In this document: positions 46,851-57,026 of the stretch, in pieces
How positions within the stretch are numbered: position 1 is the stretch's first letter
How the letters are laid out: each line of letters begins with the position of its first letter
Source of the DNA: Adiantum capillus-veneris
Taxonomy: Eukaryota > Streptophyta > Polypodiopsida > Polypodiales > Pteridaceae
Assembly: GCA_014529385.2 (NCBI GenBank)
Contig: CM043971.1
Location: forward strand, 26,453,769 to 26,517,768
Reading direction: 5' to 3'
Length of the DNA stretch: 64,000 bases
Notes under the pieces: generated by a model
The model's database searches: none
Told to the model about the DNA's origin: nothing
What the model saw: only the letters and a program-made list of their open reading frames with translations
Made by a program: the position numbers and the translations under genes

Positions 46851-46903
46851 AAGGTCATCTCTCTCTTCGTGAAGGGATTGACGACTCTTTGCAGACTGCA
46901 GAA

Positions 46904-47458
46904 ATGGGAGGACGCGAGATAGAGTTCTCTCTCCTTCAACAGCAGGTGGAAGAGTTGCAGAAAGCTCTCTCCCATCCAGAAGTCCAAAAGATTCTCCATA
47001 CTCTTGAAAAAGGGAAGGAGAAAATGCCGATGGGGTCGGGAGAAATCCCGCAGAACCCAAAGGCGCCACAACCAAGGAAAGATCCTTTGATTGGAACCTC
47101 CCGCATGCACGAGAGGCAGAGGAAACCTCCAGAACGTCATGTGCGGTTTAATCCAAAAGTTCAAGAGCAAGATTCCCCTGATTCCCCTCAGTTCTCTTTC
47201 ATGAAGGATCTGGATGAAATAGTTGCTTCCGAAGACATGTTTCTCGACGATCCGTTGCAGCAAGAAGTGCATTCAAGGGAAAGGACTCCTGTCCACAAGG
47301 AGTCTAAGCATAGAAAGAAGGAGCACCATAAGAAGAAGCACCACAGGTAGAAAACATTCAAGTCGGGAGACAAAGATGTGAAATTCGACACCTACAATGG
47401 ACGGCGTGATAATGACAGCTTTGGCTTTCATCTGCCAATTTGAAGTTGCATTTGCAGA
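46904..47458 (+). pseudogene. Gyp2 gag, N-terminal part
   Basis: From ATG 46904 (MGGREIEFSLLQQQVEELQK), a charged protein with a possible short coiled coil at the start and a Lys/His-rich end (HRKKEHHKKKHHR). A TAG (47348-47350) lies in frame. The frame continues through DVKFDTYNGRRDND and then closes; the capsid continues in the +1 frame from about 47430. Gyp1 and Gyp3 break at the same place. Confidence 0.85.
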
Positions 47459-48660
47459 AGGGAATTTTAAGGAAAGATCCAAGCTTCGCCATGTCAGTTT
47501 GTACCTGAAAGGCACCGCCAACAATTGGTGGTTAACCCTTATCCTGGAAGATCGCAAACCCCAAGATTGGACTGCTTTCAAGAAGGAGTTCTACGCACAG
47601 TTCCTTCCTCCAGACTATGACGAAGAGGTAAATAAAGAATGGGATCGACTTTCACAGTCAGAGAACGAAACTGTTCCACGCTATGTGGATAGGTTTTGGG
47701 ACGTTCTTTTGAAAGTCACTCCATTCAAGAAGATTGGTGATTCGGAGAAGATGCGCAAGTTTGAAGCAGGTTTGCATGAAGCCTTGCAAAAGGCTATGAA
47801 GCTTTACCCTCGAGGTAACTTGCAGATACTTATGGAATCAGCCCGCATAGCTGATGGAATACATGACAAGGATACTCCCAGGAAGATGGAGCAAAGCACT
47901 TACCATGCCAAACAGAAGGCTCTCCATGAGCATCCTACCAACCGCCTCCGAAGCAGAAGCAAAGCCAAATCAGCCCAAGAAAGGGAGATATCTCCCTCTT
48001 GCTGAGTTGCGAACCTACATTAGTGAAGGAAGATGTTTCAAGTGCGGACAAGTTGGTCATATGAAGGGTGATTGTCCTACCAAACCTCCGCAACCACCCT
48101 CTTCCAATGCAGTCCCAGATGTACAGAGAAATATAACCAAGGATGGAAAAGAAAGATCTCTTCTCAAAGCATGGGGTAGTATCAACAACCAACGGGCTCT
48201 TATTTTGTTTGACCCTGGTAGTACGGACAACTTCAACTCTACCAAGCTAGCTGACGACCTGAACTTGCAGCCCAATCGTTTTGGAGTTCCTATTCAAGCA
48301 CAATGTGCTTTCAAAGGGCAGAACTCAAACTCTACTCCAATCATAGGGAAGTTGAATCTAAAGGTCGATGACTACAAAGATCAAGAGTCTTTCTTACTAG
48401 CTTCACTTGAAGGATGCAATGTTATCTTAGGAATGCCTTGGCACTACAAGATGCATCCCATTCCTGACTATGTTCAGAAAACCTTATCCTTTGCTCATAA
48501 AGGAAAGGAGTATCTTGTACTTGCAGATGCAGGTGATTGGCATATTCCTATCGCCAATCACATTGCCATCATGAAAGAAATGAAAAAGTGTGTTTCAGTG
48601 TACTTGATTTTTGCAAGAGAGAGAGAGATGTGTCTGTTTCACAACTTTCTTCCTCTTTAA
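47431..48660 (+). pseudogene. Gyp2 capsid, zinc knuckle and protease
   Basis: Capsid frame (to 48005): ALAFICQFEVAFAEGNF, SLYLKGTANNWW, VPRYVDRFWDVL. A shift near 47940 moves to the frame holding zinc knuckle CFKCGQVGHMKGDC (about 48033-48074) and protease LFDPGSTDNFNS (DPG at 48211-48219) with the late block VILGMPWHYK. Compared with the inverted copy at 58588-59797, about ten codons are lost at the first shift. A two-base AG gain in an AG run near 48620 causes the next shift. Confidence 0.9.
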
Positions 48661-49829
48661 AGCAAAAAAGACTTAAGTTATTAGAAAGTTATAAAGATTG
48701 TTTTGCAGATGAACTTCCAAATGAACTCCCACCTTCGCGACCTGAGGATCATACAATTGATTTGATCCTAGGAAGTTCTCCTCCAAATCAGCCCCCTTAT
48801 CGAGTTAGTCTAATGCAGCAAGAGGAAATTCTCAAGCAGGTTAACGAACTTTTGGAGAAGGGCTTAATAAGGCCTACTACTTCTCCATATTGTTTACGTG
48901 TCTTGCTAGTACAGAAAAAGGGTGGCACATTCCGTATGTGCATAGACTATAGATCCCTAAACAAGATCACAATCAAGAATCGATTTCCAATCCCTCGGAT
49001 TGACGACATTCTTGACAAGTTACAAGGAGCAAGTGTCTTTAGTCGTATAAACTTGAAGAGCGGTTATCATCAAATCCGCATAGCTCCTTAGGATGTGATA
49101 AGACTTCATTTAGAACAACCTTCGGGTTGTATGAATTTCTAGTGATGCCTTTTGGACTCACTAATGCACCAGCTACATTCAACAGAATGATGGATAGAAT
49201 CTTCCACTCATATAGAAGTTTTACAGGCGTTTTCTTTGATGACGTCTTAATCTTCTCAGAGTCGGAAGACGAACACTATAAGCATCTCGCCTTAGTGTTT
49301 GAAGAATTACGCAAACACAAATTATTTGTGAATGCTAAGAAGAGTGAGTTCTTTTTAAAAGAAATCCATTATTTGGGCCATATAGTGTCTCACAATCAGG
49401 TGAGGATGGACCCTGATAAGATTCAAGCAGTTGTAGAATGGCCTACACCAACTACAGTACATGATGTACGAAGTTTCCTTGGCCTCTGTTCCTATTATCG
49501 GCGTTTCATTCGAGCTTTTGCCGCGATAACAGGTCCCCTCCATGACCTGACAAAGAAGCGGATTCCATTCCATTGGGGGTCTGGACAAAAACAAGCTTTC
49601 GAAAAGCTTAAGTATCTACTCAGTCACGGACTTGTTCTCATCGTCCTTGATCTTCGCAAATCTTTCGAGGTATACTGCGATGCATCTCGAGATTGTGTAG
49701 GAGCAGTTTTGAACCAAGAGGGTCACGCGATAGCCTATGAAAGTCGGCGCCTTAAGGATGCAGAGTTGCATGTCTCCATATACGAGAAAGAGCTAATGGC
49801 AGTAATTCATGCTCTTTCCATTTGGAAAC
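48622..49829 (+). pseudogene. Gyp2 reverse transcriptase and RNase H, 5' part
   Basis: First frame (to 49091) has [34 protein letters not shown] and [13 protein letters not shown], ending at TAG (49089-49091). After a one-base loss, the next frame has [17 protein letters not shown], catalytic FFDDVLIFS (both aspartates present) and [17 protein letters not shown]. RNase H follows with SFEVYCDASRDCVGAVL and YEKELMAVIHALSIWK, and stops at 49829 where Gyp3 is inserted. It resumes at 58501. Confidence 0.9.
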
Positions 49830-51303
49830 TGTCACCAGCGTGTGACTACTATCTATCCTTTTTGTTGATTTCTTTCTTATTATCTATTTACTTTCACTTT
49901 TTCGAAGCACCCCTCCGGAAATCTAACTGCCCTGCATTGCATAGCTAGTGTGGAACTGTTCAGAGGGAGTCCAGGCCTGAGGGCAAGAGAGCACTAAGGT
50001 TGGACAAGGACTATGGTTAGCCAAGTGGGGTCATTGACTAGCCAAAGTGGAATCCTTTGCTACAGAGGCTACATTTCACTTTCGGGTGTGGCTGCAGTGT
50101 ACAAAGAGGGTCAGATGACCTAGAAAGATACAATGGCAGTATCTCCTAAAATTTAGGGAACTGCTATTTTGGGACCTGAAAATGTGTTTGCGTCATTAGC
50201 TCCGGAATGACAAGAGGAACATTTTCTTACTCTGCCGTGAAGTCAACTGGGCAACCGATTGGGAGATTTTTAGGCGGCAACCCCGAAACGGGAAAATGCT
50301 TGTAAATGTGCCAAGTGGCACCTTCTGGTGCACTTTCCTCATGCAACAAGAAGTGGCGCTGAAATTTAAGCTGGGAGAGGCTCATTTTCAGTTTTGTCAC
50401 AAGTTAAGAGCTATGGAGTGCTTGCTTTCCCTCTTATGCACAATGCGGTGCCAGGAGTGATGCCCTGCACGCTACACACTGCCCTCTCTCTCCCCTTTGG
50501 CAGTAGTTTATGGCCCACTAGTGGGCTCTTCATTTGACCAATGTACAGTTGTGTGGGTTCATGCGCGATTGCCGAGGCAAGAGCCTCTTGCACAGGTACT
50601 GGATTAGCTAGCGGCTAATCCCCCCGCAGGTACAGGTGAATTCGGAGAGGTTTCACGCTAGAAATCTCGTCCGATTCAAAGGGCAAGTAGCCCTACAGGT
50701 GCGGGAGCTCGAGGACTTGCTAAGGATGCGACCGGCACGCGAAACGGAGCCCGAAACAGTAAATTACAGCCTGCTGTGTATTTTTGCAGGTTTAGGGTTT
50801 TGGCCCTAAACGGACCCTAATACCCCCAGGAGGTTCGGGGACGCAAGGGGACCGCTGTACAGGTGTTCTGGCGCATTTTCAGGGCTGAAAACAGAGAATT
50901 CAGCGTGCTGCAGATTCTCGCCAGGTTTTGCAAAGTGCCCGTATGCGTCGGGAAAGTCATTTAATGCGTGGGAATACTGACCGTGAAGGGTTCTAGTACA
51001 GTTATGTTGCCGAAATCGGGCCAAAACAGTGGAAGTTCAGCCAAGGTTGTGCGGGGCAGCTTGTAGGAACCACAGCGTTTATTCCCTCTTTTGAACAATA
51101 AAGAAATACCGAAAGGGGCGCCTAAGTTAGGGGCCAATCTGGTGTCGGTCTTCTCATACAGGTGCATTCTAGCATCTGTATCCCATTCCTCTCTCTTGTG
51201 TCACTATAGCGCAGGTATAATAGACGACTAATAATGGGTGAAAGCTAAATCAAGGTTTGAAGTAAAGTCTACCGCCCTTTTTGGATTGAACAGGCCGGTT
51301 TCA
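49830..51303 (+). repeat. Gyp3 5' LTR
   Basis: 1474 bp, TGTCACCAGCG to CCGGTTTCA. Contains a perfect 14-bp palindrome GCCCACTAGTGGGC (about 50513-50526) and the motif AATAAAGAAATACCGAAAGG (51099-51118). Confidence 0.95.
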
Positions 51304-51321
51304 TGGTTCCATCGACGGGAT
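51304..51321 (+). promoter_or_regulatory. Gyp3 primer-binding site, not initiator-Met type
   Basis: TGGTTCCATCGACGGGAT directly abuts the LTR end. TGG pairs with the tRNA CCA end. By memory of plant tRNA ends, the best fit is tRNA-Glu (a 3' end of GGAACCA) with a few mismatches. The other elements here use TGGTATCAGAGC-type sites. Confidence 0.6.
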
Positions 51322-51410
51322 TAAATCACTTTTTCCCATAGAAGTGAGCCTTGGTCAGTTTGGGCTTGAAGACACAGGGGATCATAGACCAGACACAGGA
51401 AATTGCAATT

Positions 51411-52316
51411 ATGGCTGACAAACCAGATGATGTGACTGAAGAGGTTTTCTCTTCATAGGGTCAACAGACACATGAAGTTGGTGAGTCTTCAAGACCGCCA
51501 CAGACGGATGATGAGATATTCAGGACCCAGTTGGCTACTGCTGTGGCTATGTTCACACAAGTAATGCAGAACCCGAGGTTTTTAGCCTTTCTGCAACCTC
51601 CTCTTTCGTCGCAGCAAGTTGGGTCACTGGATCATACTCAAAAGCCTTTTAAGGCTCAAGCACAGGTGATTCATACTGCAGAGTCAATGGAAACACCTGT
51701 ACACTTGACGGAGAATATGCAGTCTCCACAACTTGTGCCTAAGGTGCAAGAACAGGTGGTTCAAATGCCAGTCTTTCAAGCTGTACCAGTTCAGCCCGCC
51801 ACCTTTCAGCAGCCTATAGCTAGTTCTAATGGGCAGGGAAGCAACCTACAGGCTATGCAACAAGTCTTCCCACCACCTTCAGTACACCCTGGCTATTTTG
51901 GAGGTGGATCGGTATTCCAGAGCATGGCTGGTCATGCACTTGGGAATCAGTTTTACACGCCAGGAACGGTGTTCGGGGGTGCTCAAACGATGATGCCTAA
52001 CCCCATGTACAGTGTCATGGGTATGCAACCAGGGTTTCAGAGCACTCAGGGCCAATTTGGGATGCCACAGGCAAATTTTGGTATGGCTGGAATTACAAAT
52101 TAGCAGCCAAATATGGCATTTCCAGGTCCAGTTAATAGCGGCCAAGGAACACAGATGAACCCTAACAGTGTTCCCATGTTTCAGTCACTTCCATATGACA
52201 ATTTAACGCCGCTAGAGAAGCCAACTCCGTACAAAGAAGGTGGCAAAGGTGTGACATTCACGACCTTTACAGGGTTTGATGACAGGAAGAAGGCTCTCAT
52301 TCCTCCAGCAGTTTGA
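51411..52316 (+). pseudogene. Gyp3 gag, N-terminal low-complexity part
   Basis: From ATG 51411 (MADKPDDVTEEVF), one frame with TAG at 51456-51458 and 52101-52103. After a helical start (FRTQLATAVAMFTQVMQNPR), about 140 residues are rich in Gln, Gly, Met, Phe and Pro with few charges (for example GMQPGFQSTQGQFGMPQANF). The end is GVTFTTFTGFDDRKKAL, where the capsid begins. Reading then needs the +1 frame: two bases (TC) appear to be missing near 52297 from a TC repeat. Confidence 0.88.
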
Positions 52317-53796
52317 CAAGGCCTATGCAAGGGGAAACTTTACAGAGGCTTCAAAGGTCCGCAAGGCAGCCACTTTCTTGACAGGGAATGCGGGACAATG
52401 GTGGACAACTTTATTGCTTCAAGGGCAAGCTTCGTCCACATGGATTTACTTCAAGCAGATTTTTGCAGCAGCATGGTTATCTGATGACTTTGAAGCAGAT
52501 GTCATGACAGAATGGCACCAGCTTAATGCTGCCACTTACAGAAATCTGGATGATTACAATCGGAAGTTACTTCCAGTAACTTCCTATAGGTTTGTGCCAT
52601 TGACAGAACAGATTGAAAAATACTGTTGTGGCCTACCTAAAGGATTGAGAAAGTATTGTACGAAGACAAAAGTCACTACTTTGACGCAGCTCATCGAGGT
52701 AGCAAACACTGGCAATGGTTTGCTCAAGGGAGAAGATTGTGAATTTATCATTGGCGTCAAGGCAGGATCAGGCAAGAAAAATTCAGCCAAGAAGCACGTT
52801 CCCAATGAGGCTCCTAAAGGGACTCAAGAGTCAGCCAACGCAGGGAAAGATAGAGCTACGGCTGAATCAGAAAAGGGACCGGCAAAGAAATGGAAAAGAC
52901 GTTTTCCTCGTAAATCGGAAGAGCAAAAGAAGGTCCTGAGGACAGAGAACAAATGCTTTATCTGTGAGCAACCTGGCCACATTGCTTACAATTGTCCTAC
53001 AAAGAAAAGGCCAGCTGATTCTGATGACAAGGAAGACAAGAAAGGAAAGAAGCCCATGGCTGGTCTAGTGCCCGATATGGTGGGCGATAAGCCAAATTCA
53101 GATGCAAGTGAGCTTTGCAGAGCATGGGGAAAGGTCAAGGATCAAACATTGCTTATCTTCTTTGATCCAGGGGCCAAAGCCAACTTTATTTCCCCAGAAT
53201 TGGCTTCAAAGTTGGGAATCAGACGTGAGGAGATGGGGTATACAGCAGAGGCAGGTTTGGCATGCCCTCGCCATATAGAGGCTGTGACACCCATCATTGG
53301 AAAGTTGCGTCTACATATCCAGTCCTATGTAGATGCTGAAGAATTTTACATCATGCCATTGGACGGATGTGATGTGTTGTTAGGTATTCCTTGGTTGTTT
53401 CGTGTACAGGGAATCCTGGATGCCTACAACAAAAAGATCACTGTACAGAGCAGGGGAAAGACTCACATTCTGGATGTAAAGCTTAAAGGGGAGTCTATTC
53501 CCACTGTATCAGCTTATGCTATTACTTCTGTAATGAAAAAGCATCTTTCTGCGTACTTGGTTTTTGCACGTGAAGTGTTAGATTGTGATGAACCAAATTT
53601 ATCTGTGTTAGATAAAGAAAGGTCAATGTTTTTACAACAGTATAGTGACCGTTTTTCCGATTCATTACCGTCTCAATTACCGCCAGAGAGACCCGAGGAC
53701 CATGTGATAGATGTGGTGCCAGGCAGTAGCCCACCAAATAAGCCTCCGTACCGGGTTAGTGCGGCTCAGCAGAAAGAGATAATGAGCCAAGTATAG
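52276..53796 (+). pseudogene. Gyp3 capsid, nucleocapsid, protease and start of reverse transcriptase
   Basis: 506 residues open. Capsid has SFLQQFDKAYARGNF, ATFLTGNAGQWWTTLL and EKYCCGLPKGLRKY. A Lys-rich linker and zinc knuckle CFICEQPGHIAYNC (52954-52995) follow. Protease shows FFDPGAKANFIS (DPG at 53164-53172; Pro where Ser/Thr is usual) and DVLLGIPWLF. Then comes the lead to reverse transcriptase, PERPEDHVIDVVPGSSPP. It ends with TAG (53794-53796) between MSQV and ELLDKGL; the next ORF is in the same frame. Confidence 0.93.
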
Positions 53797-54849
53797 GAGC
53801 TGTTAGACAAGGGGCTGATTCAGCCCAGTTCATCTCCATTCTGTTCTCCAGTGTTGTTGGTGCAGAAAAAGGATGGCTCGTGGCGTATGTGCATCGACTA
53901 CCGTGCACTGAACAAGATTACCATCAAGAATAGGTTCCCTATACCTAGAATTGATGATATTCAGGACAAATTAGAAGGAGCAGCTATGTTTAGCAAGATA
54001 GATCTAAAGAGTGGGTACCATCAGATCCGCATTAGATCAAAGGATGTGCACAAGATTGCTTTTAGAACAACGTTTGGCCTTTACGAATTTTTAGTGATGC
54101 CCTTTGGTCTTACAAATGCTCCTGCTACGTTCAATAGGATGATGGACAGAATTTTCCGTCCACATCAGCAGTTTGTTGGTACATTCTTTGATGACATGAT
54201 AGTCTACTCAAAGAATGAAGAGGAGCATAGGCATCACTTGGCCATTGTATTCAAAGAGCTATGCAGTCATAGGTTGCTCGTCAATGTAAAGAAAAGTGAA
54301 TTTTTTCTGGAAGAGATTCACTTTCTGGGACACATTGTCTCAAAGGATGGTGTCAGAATGGATCCTGCAGAAGTTGAAGCGATCAAGTCATGGCCAAATT
54401 TGAAGACGGTGCATGATGCCCGAAGCTTTTTGGGACTATGCTCCTATTACAGAAGGTTTATTCGAAATTTCGCTGAAATTGCTTCACCTTTACATGCTCT
54501 TCAAAAGAAGGCAGTCACCTTTAGATGGACACAGAAAGAGATTTCAGCTTTTAATCTCTTAAAGGAAAAGACGACTTCAGATCCAGTTATTGTGTTGCCA
54601 GATCTTAGGAAGTCATTTGTGGTCGAGTGCGACGCCTGTGGTAGTAGCATTGGTGCAGTGCTAATGCAAGATGGCAGGGTAGTAGCCTATGAGAGCAGAA
54701 TTTTGCAAGGGCCAGAGATGACCATGCAGGTCTATGAGAAAGAGTTACTGGCTGTGATTCATGCGCTCTTAAGTTGGAAACACTACCTGCTAGGTGCAGA
54801 CTTTGTTGTCCAAACGGACCATCAGACCTTGCGATACTTCTTGACATAG
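53797..54849 (+). pseudogene. Gyp3 reverse transcriptase and RNase H
   Basis: Same frame as the previous part, between two TAG codons (53794 and 54847). Visible blocks: [49 protein letters not shown], catalytic FFDDMIVYS (54184-54210, both aspartates present), [14 protein letters not shown] and [17 protein letters not shown]. RNase H has [39 protein letters not shown] and [11 protein letters not shown]. The TAG at 54847 falls where Gyp2 reads Gln (FLTQ). Confidence 0.95.
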
Positions 54850-56454
54850 GCAAAGTTATCTGAGAAGCATGTGCGATGGGCAAATATTTTGTCCATGTTC
54901 CACTTTCAGATTGTGCATGTGGAAGGTAAGAAGAACGTTGTGGTTGATGCCTTGTCAAGGAAGCCACAAATTTCAGCTGTGTCAATTCCTTATCATCATG
55001 CACTTGATGATATGAGGGAACAGTATGAAAATGATGAAGATTTTGCAAGGGTCTTTGAGCAGCTAATGGATGGACAACGTCATGAACACTATCTTCTTAA
55101 AGATGGGTTCATGATGATGCATGGCAGATTGTGTGTCACAAAGCCATTACGACGCAAAGTTATGGAAGAGAGTCATGTCCCATCGTATGCAGGGCATCGT
55201 GGTATCGATGCTACAGTTAAAGCGGTTGAGACATTCTTCTACTGGCCTACATTGAGAAGAGATGTGGATGCCTTTGTGCGAGAATGCCTAATATGCCAGA
55301 AGGTCAAGTTTGACAGGCAAAAGGCACCAGGGTTATTACAACCACTACCTATTCCAGATAAACCATGGGAAAGTATTGCTATGGATTTTATCTTTGATCT
55401 TCCGAGAATGCAGACAGATGGTATTTGGACCATCATTTGCAGATTCAGCAAGCAAGCTCATTTTATTCCTGTCAGCAAGAAGATAAAGCCAGATCAGATG
55501 ACACGCTTGTTTATGAGCAATATTTTCAAGTATCATGGCATGCCACAGTCGATTGTTAGCGATCGTGATTCACGCATGACAAGTTTGTTCTGGAGAGGCT
55601 TGTTTGAGAATATGGGCACCACGCTCAAATTCTCTTCGTCATTTCATCCTCAAACAGATGGGCAGTTAGAAGAGGCAAATTCTACTGTCCTAGATCTGCT
55701 GAAGTGTTATGTGTCAGAGCATAAAGGAAAGTGGGAGCAGTATTTGCCATTGGTGGAGTATGCATACAATAATACAGTGCATTCATCAACGGGCAAGGCA
55801 CCTTTTGAGATAGTTGAAGGTGGCAAGAAAGTTCCTCCCATACTGCATACAAAGGACAAGATATTTGAAGCAGACAAGTATGTTCAGGACATGGATGAAA
55901 TGTACAAGAAGGTCAAAGTGGCCTTAGAAAAGACTCAGGCAAAGCAAAAGAAAACAGCTGATCGTCACCGTCGTGAACTAGTATTTTCACTTGGTGATTG
56001 GGTGCTTCTATGCTTTGAAAAGGCAAGGTTAAAGAAGATGAGGGGCAAGGAAAGATTGTTTCCAAAGCTCAGCATGCGTTACTATGGGCCTTTTCAAGTA
56101 TGCGACATAATCAGTGATGTTGCATATAGGCTGAAATTGCCTGACAGTTGGAAGATTCACAATGCGTTTCATGTGAGTCTTCTCAGACCCTATGTGGGTG
56201 ATGTGCCAGAGGATATGCCAACTGAAGATCAGCCGGAAGTCGAGGAACTTGACGAGATCTTGCTCCCAGAACAGATTTTGGCACATAAGGAAAGAAAAGT
56301 GAAAGGCAAGGTTGTTAGGCGTTACTTGGTAAAGTTCAGAAACTATCCACCAATGGATGCTAAGTGGATGGAAGAAGGTGAACTTGCAGAGTCACTAACT
56401 GTGTTATCGCTTTACCTTGAAGCCTTCGATTTGCAACCTACCTTGACCCCATGA
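54850..56454 (+). pseudogene. Gyp3 integrase with chromodomain-like tail
   Basis: Open for more than 530 codons to the natural TGA at 56452-56454. First comes the connection KHVRWANILSMFHFQIVHVE, then the zinc finger (H and H in YAGHRGIDATVK, C and C in CLICQKVKFD). The catalytic core has MDFIFDLP, VSDRDSRMTSLFW and QTDGQLEEANS (D, D and E). The C-terminal GPF region (RYYGPFQVCDIISDVAYRLK, HNAFHVSLLRP) is followed by a chromodomain-like end (PEQILAHKERKVKGK, RYLVKFRNYPP, KWMEEGELA), as in chromoviruses. This domain appears intact. Confidence 0.95.
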
Positions 56455-57026
56455 GTTTCAAAGCTACATGGATTGTCAGTGTGACAATGGCTTTTGAAAC
56501 AAATGATGTACATGGTATTTAAAGTGAGCTCAAATGACATACATGTTACATAAAGGTTAGAGCTGTACAGATTGTCAGTTTGGCAATTGCTCTTATGGAA
56601 TGTCCAAAAGTGTGCTTAGTGCTATAGAAGTGAGTATTTCTTGTCACTTTGTCAAGGATACAGTAATTGCTTCTATTAAAGGGTACATGTGTGACTGCAT
56701 TCTTAAACTGTCGGTTTGGGTATGCTCGAAAGTGTTACGAATCCAACGTGTACTATAAGACAGTGGCAAAATGTGTGACGACCATTTTGTCATTGGAAAG
56801 TTAATGACTCAAAGCAATGGCAGAGTGCGAAGCTACCACTATGTCATTGGAACAGGGTTCACACGCAGGCAATACATGAGTCGACGAGGTGTTGAATACA
56901 CCAGGGTTGACAACGACCATGTATGTGTCGTATATGTGTCGACAGGTGTTGAATACATCAGTGTTGACTATGAGCATGTACGACATAGATGCAAACGAGG
57001 ACGTTTGAGATTTCAAGAGGGGGGTA
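56455..57026 (+). other. Gyp3 3' untranslated region and polypurine tract
   Basis: About 570 bp with no coding capacity. A partly repeated phrase (GTGTCGAC, GGTGTTGAATACA) occurs at 56880-56960. Ends in TTCAAGAGGGGGGTA, the polypurine tract, directly before the 3' LTR. Confidence 0.8.

Noticed and set aside
31465-56454. TAG recoded as Gln by a variant genetic code or by RNA editing
   Set aside because: The transporter gene and the long intact stretches use the normal code, and natural ends also use TAG/TGA. U-to-C editing of UAG is known in fern and hornwort organelles, not for nuclear transposons. CHG deamination is simpler.
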